Shown: positions 49,601 to 63,300 of the stretch, piece by piece
How positions within the stretch are numbered: the stretch's first letter is position 1
Layout of the letters: every line of letters starts with the position of its first letter
Origin: Nemopilema nomurai
Taxonomy: Eukaryota > Cnidaria > Scyphozoa > Rhizostomeae > Rhizostomatidae
NCBI GenBank assembly: GCA_003864495.1
Contig: ML133456.1
Coordinates: forward strand, 993,255-1,057,254
Length of the DNA: 64,000 nt
Direction of reading: 5' to 3'
The notes under the pieces: model-generated
Seen by the model: only the letters and a program-made list of their open reading frames with translations
Databases searched by the model: none
Told to the model about the DNA's origin: nothing
Made by a program: the position numbers and the translations under genes

Positions 49601-52600
49601 TGTTTTTAGAGTCTGATAAAAAAGCGTGGGGGAAAGCAGAGGAGTTTAAAACCTTGCCAAGGCAAAATCTTTTTAAATAAACCCTGAAACTCAGCAGAAG
49701 ATGCTTTTGCATTATGGAGATCAAGAGCACCTAACCATGCATGTGATTTTGATATCCTATCTTTGAACTGATAAGCTTCAATGACCATCTCTCGGTGCTA
49801 GCCCAAGCGTTATGCGCCACTTTTACAACCTCGAGCTGGATTTGACCTTGTTTGGCATTAGTATTACATTTGTCAAACATGGGCATGATTGCATTTGTTC
49901 CGACTTATGTCCAAATTCCACCTTTATATACAATGATGCTCATGACAATGATGATCTATCCAATCCAGGTTTCTGCATTGTATTTTAGGAACTAGGTGAC
50001 CTCGATCAAACCGCAGATTGTGATAGGGTCACGTTGCATTCCTTGAAGTATCAATACTAACTTCCTACTTTTTCCACATTGCTTCACTTTTACCTGATCG
50101 CGTCTTTCACACAATTGGCGTCTTAGCATAGGCTTGGTATTTACATGGATCTGTTTGAGTGCTTGGACGTTGTTGTGGAGACACATTTGGTATCTGCTTT
50201 CGTTTCAATTTCTGTATGCATGTTTCTTAACCTGCCCGTGTCGTTTGCACTTCCGACATTGTTTTTCTGATTTGCTCTTTGCAATTTCCGCATTGTCTTT
50301 TTGCGGATTTTTTATTGTTTCAGATGTGTAAGCTAATCGCTATGTTTCTTCAGAATAAATTTGAAAAATGCCGTTCTCTTTTCTTTACATTTACCACGTC
50401 AAAATGTACGAAATTCCCGTTCTTTCTCCTGTGGAAATTTGGACACCTCAATTGTATGATATTTTGAAACCGTTTGTGCTAAACCGAGGGACCTATGATC
50501 GTTTCCTTCTACAGACACTGGTGATCTTTGCCCAATTGGTTGCTGGTGATCTTGATAAAGATTGGGTCAAGCTTCCTTTCATTTTTTATAATGTTTGCAC
50601 TTAATTCATCACTAGACTTAGACTAAGCAAGAACGCATTTTTTGCAAATGAGCCTTTTAAACCAGCTATTTGCATACATTTTCCGCCTGGTTGACCGGCC
50701 GGTAGCTGGAATGCCTCCCCCTTCGTGATGGCTGGCACTGCCACTGCTTGCTCTTGCAAGACAATGCATAAGTAGATATCCGACGGGGGCCTGTGTGTCC
50801 AGTTAGCACTTCTTAAAGTTTTGTTGACTAGGACTCTCTGCTGTGCAAAAAGTTTTTCTTCTCCCTAAATAGTCTGCAACACTAAACCAAGTTGCAACTG
50901 GTAATTAAACCTCATGCTTTCAAGACATTTGATTACAAATGTTGGAGATCTGATGCTTCCTGGATTTTAGTATGTTTGATTGGGAAAGTGAACGTTCAAT
51001 TTGACCATCCTGTTGCTAGTCATCTTAGTATTAAACAGCCAGAAAAGAAAACCCACAAAGTAAATCTAGAAATTGTATTTGAGCCTATTATTTGCGGTTT
51101 TAAAGTCTGCTTTATGCATCATCATCTGTAATGAAGGCGAAGTTGGTTTCGTAATCTAGCTAATCCCACCTTGTGTACTTTGCATCGCATGGTTAAATTA
51201 ATTGGCTAAGCTTGGGTTATTCGTGGACCTGCAGCTTAGGAGAAGTTCTATGGCAATGCCAGACACAGACATCTGACATTAAAAATGTTTACCAAGTATT
51301 GTTTGGATTTGGGTGCTAATCTTTCGTACTCAAGAAAATATAGAGATTATCATTTCACCATAAGAAATTGATTTTCAATACAGAGAAATTCTAATGCACC
51401 CTGAATTTTATAGAATGACCGGTCGAACCTAAGAAGAGGCTTCGTTGTTTTGCTGGTGTTATTGTTACAAGAAGTTTTGCTACAGTGTATGTAAAAACTT
51501 GAGGGAGTGTTACAGTGTAGGTTTATTGTTGCCTAAACACTGTTTTGATGAATATTTTTTGCATTGAAGGGCACACCTCAAGGTTGGACTGTCGAAAAAG
51601 ATGACTCAAATGAAGAAGTGTTCGTTAACAGTGTCAATGATGAAAAGGTATGCTCTCAAATTCCTTTAGTTTGTTGAACAGTGAGTCTGTGCAAAAGACG
51701 CAACAAGGCCTGTTTTTAAAGCGCATTACCAAAGCACTGGTAAAGGCTGCTAAAGTTTATGAACCATCTCATGATGTTTCTTTTTATTTTGCTTCAATGC
51801 GTTTCCCTTGGAGACTATTAAATGCCTTGCTTCGTACTTGTAGTTGTAATGATAATTTCCTTTTATAAAGTTGTAAATAATCGGTGACCAATTCACCTGA
51901 CTTGATTTTGACTTTATTATGTTTAATTCAAAGTGGAAGGCATGCAAAACAGAAAAAGGTGTCACATACTTCTATAAAATCGGCGAGGATGTGACGGCAT
52001 GGACTCTGCCAAATGTAAGAAGCATTTTTCCTTTTTACCGCGATTTATTTATTTCACCTCTTTTCCGTATTCTCATTCAATTATTGCCAAAATGGCTTTT
52101 TAATTCAATGTTTATATAGGCTCAAAAATCATTAAGTGGGTTTATTTTTTTAAATCTGACTTTGGCTAATGTATTTTTTACAAAAGTCACTTGTTGTATA
52201 ATCTGCCCTTTTGCCCAGCAATCAGCTGTTCCCGATTCATGATGTTCTATCGCTGTACTCTGTTCAGTATTCTATTCCAATTTTACATGTAGATTTGCGC
52301 ATCCTGTATCATTTCGTTACGTGCGATCAAAAGATGTTCTTACTGAATAATTCTCATCACCGCTATGTACGGTTGTAGCAGAACTAGACGAATTTACTCC
52401 AATCATCTTTCCTACTGAACGTCTCCCCTCCCCTATATACAATGTTGGTTTCTGACTGGAAAATGACAACAAATGTATGTTGGAGCGCAAATTGTGTAAC
52501 CCATGTTTAGCGACATGTTCACCTACCTTCCCAACATTGTTTAAGGGGGGGAGGGGGTTCTGTCTGCTTGAAATAGGGAATTGAAGTGAAAATATGCATT

Positions 52601-55600
52601 TATAACGAGAAGAATCTCGGTGTTTCAACTACTTTTGGCGGGCATTGTATGTCACTCTAAATGGGAATCCCCAAAACCTTTAAACCTTGCAGCGTTGTAA
52701 ACAAATAAATATTCTCATAAAGGCAAGCTTCTTTTTCGTACGTTCAGATTGAAGTGAAGGCCTTCGGCGCAAGAAGACGCTCGTTCGATGCTCTACCCGA
52801 AGAAAAAATCTCAAACAGAATGTCCAGTACGTTCCCGAGAAACTCAAAATGCCAATCCGTTCTTTTCGATTATTCTTTCTCGCAAGAAGATATTAAGATG
52901 CCACCTCCTAAGCCAGTGATGAAGGTAGGCCAACTATAATTATCTTCTTGTCCTTACTTTTGTCTGACTTTTCTTCATTATCAAAATACACATCAATTTT
53001 TACGTTTACGAAATCTTGCATAAAAATTAGAGAATACGGGTGTCAAATGTGACTGACTGTGGAAAATGACTAACAAAAGCAATTGACGCATAAAGACGCA
53101 TAATAGATGATGTCATGAGACGCATAAAACGAAGGAATCATCAGTCGACTAACCTTTCTCATTCTTTGTGCATTTCTGCATGACTGATGCTTTCAAATTG
53201 TTCTTCCAGCTTCACAGACGATCACAATCGGCGTCCATGCTGCTGGATGCTGATGACGTGCCAAGTGTTCGAGTCTCGGTGGTCAATGGCAAGGTATGCA
53301 CGCCAGCATAATGTTTAAAGAACCGCATGCCTTTGCTGTAACATTGCTCTAACCGTCTTCCATGGAATGCTCTCTTTCATCGTCGTTAGAGGTCCTTAAA
53401 AACAGATTGTCAATTGTTGCTGTCACAATCAGTCGTAATAAATCAGCATCATAGGTCATTACAACGATCGTTTTTAACATCGTCAATCATCATTGTCGTA
53501 ATCAGTTGTGATCAATTAGTATGATTGGCCGCCATTACCATTCACATATAAGCAGCCATTGTCAATCATCGTTGTCATAATAAATCATGATGAATCACTC
53601 TCGTTAATCAGTAGTTGCTATGAACATGAATTGTATTTCCATTACCTTTAGAATCCTAGCCATTGTCGTGTTATCGTTTCCATAGTCATCAGCCATCAGC
53701 CACAAACAACCATTTGCAGTTTCCTGCTCTGAAAATGAGCAGCTTTGTTTTAAACCACCCGCAATCAAAGCATGCAGAACATTTGTAATTCTCCCAAAGG
53801 CTTTGCTAATAATTTCCCATCTCTTAACACTGCAGGCTGTAAAGGTTCCAGATGTTGAGGGCTACTTAGCGCGGAGAAAACTAATTGAGGGTGGAAAATC
53901 AAAGTGAGTCTTGAGTTCAATTCAAGGGTTTAATACTTTGACGCAGGGCATTTTTTAAGGATTTTTGAGTGGTGGGGCATTTTTCTAAAGGGCCAACACT
54001 GATACACTACCAGAAATGACGTAGGAAACGTAACAGAACTCTTCGGATTGGCGCTTGATATTGTGATATATACTGAACTATTTTGGGGTTGAGACTTGCC
54101 TCCAAGATATGACACAACCTTAGGTCCTCGAATAAGCCCCGGGGGCTTATTTCGCAAGAAATATTTTAGAGTGGGGGCTTACTCGAGGGTGGGGACTTAT
54201 TTGTTGACAGCAAGAAACACTATCAGCACTGATGGCTATTATGCTAAAAATGGGCTCAAACATGAGAAACGACGGGATTTCAAGACAATAACTTAGCCTG
54301 AGTATGGTTGTAAAATGCAAGGAAAACCTAAGATTTTGGTCAATTGAGCAATGAATCGAGTTACAAGGTGGATAAATGTGAAATAAAGCGATATAAAGAT
54401 TGCTATCAACATCGATTAAGCCCCCAAATTTGTTACCAACCTTTTGAAACACCGGTTACTTTTATCTCTAAGGGCCACGAAATGGCCGACATTTGGGGCA
54501 AATGTAGCATTTTTCTCTTCAGTGGAGGGGGAACTCGTAGGGCCCGGTTAGGCAATTCCCCCACCATTCAGTATGTTAAAAATGCCCTGCTTTGACGCTT
54601 ATCACTTTTATATTTATCCACATTCCAAATACCATAAGTATGACGTACATTTGAAGCATGACTCAAACATTCTTTGATTAATCATTGTTTTGTCCATTCG
54701 TTGCATTATTGTGGCAAAGCATTTTAGATCCTTTTCTCTCCAACGTCATTTTTTGCGGGTTTTTTCGCCTGGGTAATATCCAGCAGTTTCCTACCTCAAG
54801 GACGAAACTTCCAATTCCTTAATTGATATTGTAACTTTATTAGGACGAAACTACTGTAATTTTGTAGAAGACGGACATAAAGGATACAGGATATCCTTCG
54901 CCATATAATCTTTTTCAGTTTATTTGTCTTCCTCTCTTAGCCACTTTATTTCATCTGTTTTTACCCTTTCTCTCACCACAAATACCGATTGTTCCGCTTT
55001 TTCTCGCGTTTGGTTATGATAAGAAGATGCGGATTCTTCAGACTTGCTCTCTGAAGAAACGCTATAACCTAAAAATCATGTTGTTTTTTACTTATTTTAT
55101 TGAAAACTACCCCAATTATTACATGTTTAATCTATAACTAGGATCGTTCGAGGGCACGTTAGCGCAGCACATAAAGTTTCAAAATTTAGTCTTAACCCAT
55201 ATTCGTGTTAGTTTAGTGTGGAATGACATTGTGTTCTGCCCTGTTCCACAGTTCAAGACATTTAGTAAATAATTGCATTGGAACTTTGTGTTCTTAAATT
55301 GAAGTTTGCCACTTTGTTTTAGGAAAGGCCATTGGGAGCAAGTCTATGTGTGCAAGTACGACAACGTTCTCGTTTTCTACAAAGACAAAAAGTCATCAAT
55401 TCCGGTAACCACTGCTTTTCTCATTGCGATAAAAATTCGAATACTCGAATGCGAACTCTTACGATGCATCTCTCATTAACCATTCGTACTCTTTATGCTC
55501 TAGCGGAACTATTGAAAGGGTATATTTTGAATTCAAATCATATACTGCAAAGTAAACTTCAAATCGATTTAGGAATAAAATAGAGATCATACATTGTTGT

Positions 55601-58600
55601 GTTGTCGGAATCATTAGAACTGTATATTGTTGTGCTTCATTCCTTCTTTTATTTGTTGTCATGGCTTGGCATCAAGGCTGGGCTAATTTAAGAAATTCAT
55701 TAAAAACAAAATATTCAAACACAGTTTCAGTTATTCGTTATTAAACCAATTTTATCTTTTCTGTTTTCTAATAATTTTACTTCATGCAAATTTACTTCAC
55801 GGGTGTTAGATTTGTTTTAGGGATTTTTAATTTTTTTCAACACATTTGTTTTCTTGATCTTCCTGATTGTGAAAGTAAATGCCTCGTAACAGCCTATTTC
55901 CCGTAGTTTCGTGGTTAATTCTATTCTTGTTCTAAATTGATTAGAAACCAGATTTTCCCGATGGAAAGCCAGAAAGCAGCATTGACCTGCGTGGCGCAAC
56001 TCTTGCAGCACCGAGTCTTGAAAAGACAAAAGGGAAAAAACATGTCTTCCAGGTTTGCAAGCTTGTTTTTTAACTGCTTTCTTTTGCTTGCAAAATTCTC
56101 TGACTGCCCTCTTCCAGAAACCTTTGATTTAATCACAGCTTTTCTACTCAACTGAATTTTTGTTGTAGATAGATACAGTGCAGTGCATCTTTCTTCTCCT
56201 GGAAAAGTGTTATTCTTCAATAATTCCTTTTTGAATTTGAAGAAGGCAAATTGTCAAGATTATAAACAATTTTAATGCATACAATTTTTGTAAAATTTGT
56301 CACTTTGTCCACTGGCTAATTAGTCAGATTCTTGACTTGATCTTTGTAGATTATTTGTTTTTGATTGATTGATTTCAAAATGACAGTGGAATCTTAGATT
56401 CGAACATTAATGAGTAGTTTTCTGAAAACAGATAAGTTATAATTGTCCAAATTATTGTGCGTTAGAGCTTCCATATGAAACTTTACTTCATTGCAAGTAA
56501 AATGCATCCAGTTATGCAGCATTTTAAACGTGAAGTGTCCAAAATATTGGTATCAGAATTCTTGGTAGATTGCTACCATTTTGAATGTGCTAAGAGCTGC
56601 GAAGCACAAGTAAATTTCGTTGTTCTTGTTTTTGCTACTCACAGATCAGCACGTACAATAATTTGACGGTTATGATGCTTATGGCGGACACTCCCACTGC
56701 CATGGGAAACTGGATCACGCCAATGCAGTTGACGATTACTGACCTTGTAAGTTGAAGTGTAGTGTTAAATATAATCAAGGACTTTTTAGCAATTTGTTTC
56801 GAACAGAGTGTGTTTTTTTATTAGATGGATAGGCACTGGAGTAAGATTGCATTTAAAAGTATCAAAACTTTTAAGCTGAAAAAATATTTAAGCCACTCGT
56901 ATTATAAAATTTAGAAAACTACTCTGTGTGCTGTTTTTATATTTTGTTACAACAATGTTATTACTATTTTCATTATGACTCTTTATACTTAAATTTAATT
57001 CTTACAGCTTTAAACAATCAGACAAAAGCTTCAGACAGTAGTTGATTTTACCCATCTCACTGGAGTAAGATTGCATTTAAAAGTATCAAAACTTTTAAGC
57101 TGAAAAAATATTTAAGCCACTCGTATTATAAAATTTAGAAAACTAACTCTGTGTGCTGTTTTTATATTTTGTTACAACAATGTTATTACTATTTTCATTA
57201 TGACTCTTTATACTTAAATTTAATTCTTACAGCTTTAAACAATCAGACAAAAGCTTCAGACAGTAGTTGATTTTACCCATCTCATTGTCGTTTAAACATC
57301 AGTTTGTTTTGTAGCAAGTCGATCAAAGAATAAATTCTCTCTATTTTAAAAAAGGGAGAGCAAGTACCTTTGCCGTCCATCCCTCCACCGTCCGCTACAG
57401 ATGGTGGGAAATTGCTGGCTGCTGATGGCAGTACAACAGGGGGTGGACCCCAGTCACCCACCACGCCAGCATTTCAACATAAAGAGAAAGGAGACAAGCC
57501 GGAAAAGGCCCTGCGGAGCCTCATTCGAAGGCCGTCTAAAAAACGTGAGTCTGGCTACGTTATCTATACAGTAATTTGACTCGTTTTTGAAAATTGTGCT
57601 ATTTTGGAGGGTGGGGTCTGAGGCTTTTCCAGTAGAAAAATCTGATTCCAATTCCTCCATGAATCGGTGATAATGATAGTGTGGCCCGTTATCCTTCTTC
57701 GAAAAGCAGTAAGCCATCAACGTCACTTGACAAGCATAGTCCCATGAGAATCGTAATTTATTCATTCTGTTTTCGTAACTACCTTGCCTTTGTTTCTTTC
57801 ACAGCGAGCAATGTAAACGAGGACGATGTAAACAAATCAAAGATAAGAGACAAATTGAAAAAGTTCCTTCCCAAGCGCCCAACTTATTATGAACTGGAGA
57901 AGAAAGGAATTATTAAGCGTATGGTCCTCAAGCGTTATTCTTCGAATTCATTGCAACTGTTTTCAGTTTGTCTACATAATTCTGTCTAATTTGGTCTGTG
58001 AAAGAGGCATGAACGTACATGCGTTCTTCTTCAAATGCAATTAGCCCCACGAAGAGTTTATGATCGCCAATCGAAAACTGGCTTTTGAATGCCCAGAAAG
58101 AAATAGTGACTTGTCACTTTCAGAGTGGCATGCCAATTTTTGTTTACGTTCTGGTGTTTGATCGCATTTTATACTCTGATCTTGCCCAGAACTGTACTTC
58201 TTGGTTATGAATTCTTTATGTTGTGTATCTACCTGGTAGAGAATGTCAATATATATCGAGCCTATCTTGTTCATTTTAGAGGAAATATATGGATGCCACC
58301 TAGACGTTCTCTGCAGACGTGAGAATACAACTGTCCCAAATTTTGTAGTCAAGTGCATCGATGCGATAGAAAAGCGAGGCATGTCTGTTTTATTGTTTGC
58401 GAAGTAGTTAATAAAGCTATTTTATGCGTCAAACTTAGTGCATGGTGTATATTGGGCAATAGCGTCCTAGAAGTTAGCAGAGATTCAAATTTGCTTGCTA
58501 ATTGCATCAGTTATTTACCAGTAGTACTTTGAACTCTCTATTTAGCTGTAAATCTTCAAAGCTCAATGATTTTGGCATTTTTAACAGGTTTGCACGTCAG

Positions 58601-60141
58601 AGGTATATATAGGGAGTGTGGAAATGCCTCATTGATGCACAAGCTGCGGATCTCCACCGATCAAGGTATTTTATTAAGAAAGCTTTCCTTCGTCGTTTTG
58701 TGCCTTGACGTTTATCACTCTGTGTCTAGCGTTTCCTTCTAAACGACACGCCTATTAACACGTAATCTGCACAACTCAGCTTCAGAAACAGTTTTGTAGT
58801 CAGCCAGAGCCTCTGGTCGCCTTTAGATGTAACTCAGTGAGCTAGTTTACGGTAGCTCTCAGCAAATAGAAAAACGTATTTGTGTTGCTTTTGACTCTAA
58901 CATTTTCTGGGTTCCTTTTCAGGGGAACATATAGACTTCGACGATAAACAGTGGGCAGATATCCATGTAGTTGCTGGGGCATTGAAGTGGTATTTCCGCG
59001 AGCTTCCTGAGCCACTAATACCCGCTGATGTCTTTGATGACTACGTCCAAGGAATAAGTGAGTCAACGTTTTTAGTTCCTGAATTCAAATCCCTTCATGC
59101 TTGTTAGATTGGTTTCATATTAAGTAATGACATTATCAGTTAACATCTGGCAATTGTTAACATTTTTATATATGTTTAACTGTTCATGATTAAATCACTT
59201 TTCATCAGATCTATCTCTGTATACATGAATGATTATTTGCGTACACTTGCATTCTCTTCTGGATGTTTTTTTCAGAGGATCCATCGATTCACGAGCGACG
59301 ACGCAAGTTCAAAGCTTTAATCAGTGCCTTGCCGACACACAACTATGACACTTTGAAATTTCTGCTACAGCATTTGCTGAAGTAAGTTTTCCGTATTGTG
59401 TTTTTTCTTTTTGTTGTTTCCTTCTTGTTTATTTGTTTACCAGGTACTGAACCAACTTTGTGATATGAATATCTGAAAGCAAACGAAGGCCGAATTCAGC
59501 GTAGGATCTCGAATCATTAGAGCTTGAAAGATTTCTAGGAATCTACTCCTAGGATAGCTTTGGAAAGTCTTAGTTTTCTTAGAATGAATTAAACTAGCTG
59601 CTAAGGATTGACTACGGTATAATTGTTGCTGAGTTGTGAGTTGCATACGTTGCATTTTCAAAAGCTCTTCAGTGGTAGGCAGCCTGATTTACCTGCCTGA
59701 ATCCTTGGTTTCTTACATTCACGATAAAGATAGACTCCTGGAAGGTTTTTGTTCAGCTTTCGAAGAACTTCTAAGGGAGTTATATTTTTAAGGGAATATA
59801 GCCCTCAATTGGGCCAACAACAACTTCAAAATAATTATCTTGGCTTATTCTTACATTTGTTAGACATTTAACTCTGGTTCTGTTAATATTCCAGTGTTGA
59901 TTTTCTGCAATTGATTACTCGTAGTTTTTTAATTAATTAATGATGAACGCCATTTCTCGTAAACAGGGTTTCCGAATTTAGTTCAGAGAACAAAATGGAG
60001 AGACATAACTGTAGCATTGTGTTTGGGCCTACCTTGCTTCGACCCAATGACGAGGAAAACCAATTAAATATCGCTTTAAACACGGTTTACCAAAATCAGA
60101 TTGTTAATTTCTTATTGTCGGAGTATGCAGAAATGTTTTGA
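46667..60141 (+). CDS. ARHGAP12: SH3-WW-WW-PH-RhoGAP protein (ARHGAP12/27 type), complete, 18 exons
   Basis: Exons: 46667-47131, 48100-48207, 48838-49008, 51570-51647, 51934-52014, 52748-52924, 53210-53293, 53836-53903, 55323-55404, 55945-56052, 56645-56746, 57355-57544, 57805-57918, 58280-58378, 58588-58665, 58923-59057, 59276-59381, 59967-60141. Phases agree and give 806 residues (human ARHGAP12, 846). The protein should stimulate GTP hydrolysis on Rho-family GTPases at membranes and junctions. Domains in order: SH3 (about 5-70, DDWWKVQR, FYVPANHVKEV); WW1 (about 209-241, LPAGWQKL to HWKLP); WW2 (about 275-299, WKACK to AWTLP); PH (about 393-507, VEGYLARRKL, GHWEQVYV, final ITDL); RhoGAP (about 590-805). 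The GAP has the arginine finger, R651, in RGIYRECGN, then FRELPEPL, and SIVFGPTLLRP. One intron, 58379-58587, has a GC donor. The ARHGAP12/27 split cannot be decided by eye, so the symbol denotes the family. Confidence 0.95.
47132..48099 (+). other. RhoGAP intron 1
   Basis: GT-AG intron of about 1 kb. It contains a CT-rich low-complexity patch at 47458-47485 and a short TATA run near 47303. No gene is seen. Confidence 0.6.
49009..51569 (+). other. RhoGAP intron 3
   Basis: About 2.6 kb between WW1 and the next exon. The open frames at 50134-50604 and 50892-51131 lack motifs. I see no transposon ends. Confidence 0.5.
53944..54589. mobile_element. Non-autonomous hAT-type transposon (646 bp) with 8-bp target duplication
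   Basis: The element begins CAGGGCATTTTT at 53944 and ends with the inverse, AAAAATGCCCTG, at 54589. The inner terminal repeats continue imperfectly for about 50 bp (both sides hold a TGGTGGGG phrase and GGGCC). The same eight bases, CTTTGACG, flank it at 53936-53943 and 54590-54597. An 8-bp duplication with CAGGG ends is the hAT signature. There is no transposase frame, so it is a MITE. It lies in RhoGAP intron 8, whose splice sites it does not touch, and carries AATAAGCCCC palindromic phrases inside. Confidence 0.85.
54598..55322 (+). other. 3' part of RhoGAP intron 8
   Basis: AT-rich intron sequence after the hAT element, ending in TTTTAG before exon 9. Nothing else is recognised. Confidence 0.55.
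56834..57282. repeat. Direct tandem duplication of ~224 bp in RhoGAP intron 11
   Basis: Copy 1 (56834-57057) and copy 2 (57058-57282) both run from CACTGGAGTAAGATTGC to TTGATTTTACCCATCT. The one difference I noticed is a single extra A in copy 2 near 57142. The high identity means a recent duplication or an assembly joining of two alleles. It contains no exon. Confidence 0.9.
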
Positions 60142-60357
60142 TTTGCATTTGATGTAGTCAATTATTCACGGTTTTCTGTGTACTTATATGTACTAATACG
60201 CCAGATTGCTTGCAATGCAGTCATGTTGCAATTGACTTTCAAACTATGTAATACCTCCATGAGTACGGGGACAGATGTGCAATAATAATTCACAAGCTTC
60301 AGAAAGCGCCAGTCAAAATATTGCAGAATTCGTAGTTGCCGAGACACTCGTTTTCAC

Positions 60358-60363
60358 AATAAA
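60358..60363 (+). promoter_or_regulatory. Polyadenylation signal of the RhoGAP gene
   Basis: AATAAA occurs about 217 bp after the stop codon at 60139-60141, a normal distance for a short 3' UTR. Confidence 0.55.
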
Positions 60364-63300
60364 GACATTTCCTTTGGACTGTAGGTATACATGGCTTTGT
60401 CTGATTTAAGACCGGGTAACACGAGGTAGTAATCTTCGATTAGTTCCATGTAGTAGCTTGAGCCCTTGATACAGCCGCCTTTCCAAATGAAATGAGGAAG
60501 TGCATAATTGGCAGCTTAATAACTATGGAGGTGTCCCTTTTCTGGGAGCACGATTCACTTTGCGTAGTTGAAATTTAATTTGACCTTTGTTAGCTTTTTC
60601 AGCAGTATCTTGGCAAAGAGTTCACTTAATTTTAATTGTGTTTAGGATGTTGCCTTTTAAAAATTATCCAAAACTCCATCTGCCTCGAATGCTCTCCTGT
60701 AGATCTCGACCACTGAACACGTAAAAGTGTTGTTAGTTATTATTTGGCAAATCTCTCTCAGAAACTGAATTCTTGGACGACGTAAGTTGCTATTGCCAAA
60801 TAAAGTTGTCAAACCTACATTCCCATAATTACCCGAAGCACCTCCTAATCCAATATCGAAACAAGCTTGTTGCAATACGAGATGTAGTCTGCCCCATTTT
60901 TTTTTCTCTCAATATTTTTATATATTTGCAAGTCAAGAAAAGTGACTGGCTAGGGATGGTTTTTTGTTGCCACTTTTCACCGTAAATTGTCTCCACTTGG
61001 ATGGAACAAAAATGATAGCACTTTGCTTACCTGTGCCACCACAGCTGGAAACTTGCTTGAATTATGCCACGTTTTCTGCCTTTTTTAGAAGTTGTTTATA
61101 TTGTTTTGTGTAGATTTAGAAGCGTTGGTAAATTTAACACATAGAAATATGCAAGGAAATTTGAAAATAATAACGAAGTGATTTTTCGCATATTCATTAA
61201 TAACGTTGTAAGGGGCAATGCTAAAAAGTAGTTTTCTTTACATGTAGTTGCAACTTAAGTATTTTAAATCCCTAGGATTCTTAAACTTTGCAATTAGCAC
61301 ACCATTTACCTGAAATAACCGTAATAAAACGAGAGGAGTGTGGTGGGGGGAAGGAGGGGGGGGGGTCGGCTTTTTCTACCAAGCTGAATGGCAAGTATCT
61401 CAAATATAATGGAAATGAAGTTAAGCTGATTAAATTTATGCTTCCCCACCGCCTAGTGTCAATATTAATACTGACTTTGTGTGCCCCTTAGCAATCAAAG
61501 TAATTTTTGTCGACAGTTTTTCGGGTTAATGCAAGAAGAGTTATGTCCCTGTTGATATTGAGCAAAGCTCAGGAACCACAAATGAAGATCCTTTTAAAAA
61601 ATCTTGTTTCATTGAAGTTCAAAATTTCTGAATTTGAATGACAGAGCATGGAAATCAAAAGATGTAGATTAGGAATCAAACTACAGAATAAAATAGGAAC
61701 TAGAGTCAAAGCGTATTGTTAAATCGGTTGGTACCAAGGAGAGCAAAACTGCCAAGAGTAGCAGTGAAGATGATTAGGCCAGTTTTATTAAAATGTTTTC
61801 TAGACCATAGTAAAGTGTAGAATACTCACGGCCGACAGCCGCCAATTTGAATGTTGAAGGTTATTGAAGTAGGCCCCGCACCGTACCACTAAGCTCTGGT
61901 ATCACCGGTAAACTCTACTAACGTTGAATCGCCTCACGACAACTGCTGTCGAGTCAGGATATAATTATTTCAACATTGGGTACATGTTGAAGGGATCATC
62001 TTTAGGGTTTGTAGCAAGAAGCAAAGTTAATTGTTAAATTAAACCGTGTAGTTATAATGTAATTGGTCATAGCTTTTCGTTTAAGAACCCCCAGACATCT
62101 AAATAAATATAATGCGCAATCATATCTTCATGTTGATAGATGATTTTATATTCTTATGTTTACAGTTATTGAAAATGCTGATAATTCAAAAATCAGCTCG
62201 TTGGATCCATGGAGTCTTTCTTTTTTAGTTCACTCATCTTGCTAAGCGGAATTTGAACAAACTTGTGTATGTAATGCCAGTGGCTTTTCGTAGTGGTTCC
62301 ATCTACAATGGTTGGTGGGTTGTTAGCTATCGTAATCTCAATATTCCATACCTAGTGACACAAGTTTGCCATTTTGGCCTAGTATTTGTTTAACTGCATG
62401 GTTCTCCGAGTGATTACACATCGGCCCTGTGAGAAGTCTCTGCGGAGGATACTCTTTATGCACCTGGTCTATTGTTAATCCCACAGAAGATATACTATTA
62501 CAATGACAAGTCGCCTGGTGCTAATCAAAGCTTGGTTGTAGCATGGCCAGTGATGCCATTTCTGCTCCGACTCTACTGCAGGGGATTAATAAAGTGGCTT
62601 TAAGAGGTCAGCGCATTATTTACAAACCCACATATTCATTTTCTTTTTGATTTGTTCTTCCGCAACAGCTACGAAAGTAGAAGCATGAAAAAATTCTACG
62701 TAGGTGAGGTACAGCCACTAACAAGAATATTTAGATGATACGAAACAGCTGTAAAGAAGTTGAAAAGAATCGTGCAATTCTTGAAAATGCTTAACCAACG
62801 CTTTACCTCATCAAAAGAAAAAAGAAAATAACGTAGATCAACTCATTCGCTAATTTTATACGGAGTGGGTACCGCAAGGCTCAGCCTTTAGCCCGTTGAT
62901 ACTCAATATCATCTGACATAACTAAACAATGCAGCCGCCTTTTATTAGTATCAGGTCATATGGGAAAATGTGTCACCAGATATCAGTCAAGGGTCATTAA
63001 TATAAATATTCATCTGTGGCCTACTGTCGATACAAAATAATTGAATGATATTATTGATGGCACACGAAACTAATTAGTACAAGATGTTCTACATTACTAG
63101 AATGTTCAAAAACATCTCTTCAACGTAAAAACAAAATTAGGAGCCCCGCTGAACTGCCAATCAAACTTTCAAGGCGAAATTCTCTTGAAAAAACAGTAAA
63201 ATAAATTTCATTGGTTTGCATTTTTGTTTGCATTTTGGTATAAACAGAGTGGTTTGCACAAACCTGCATTAGCTCAAATGAAGTCAAACAGACAAAAAAC

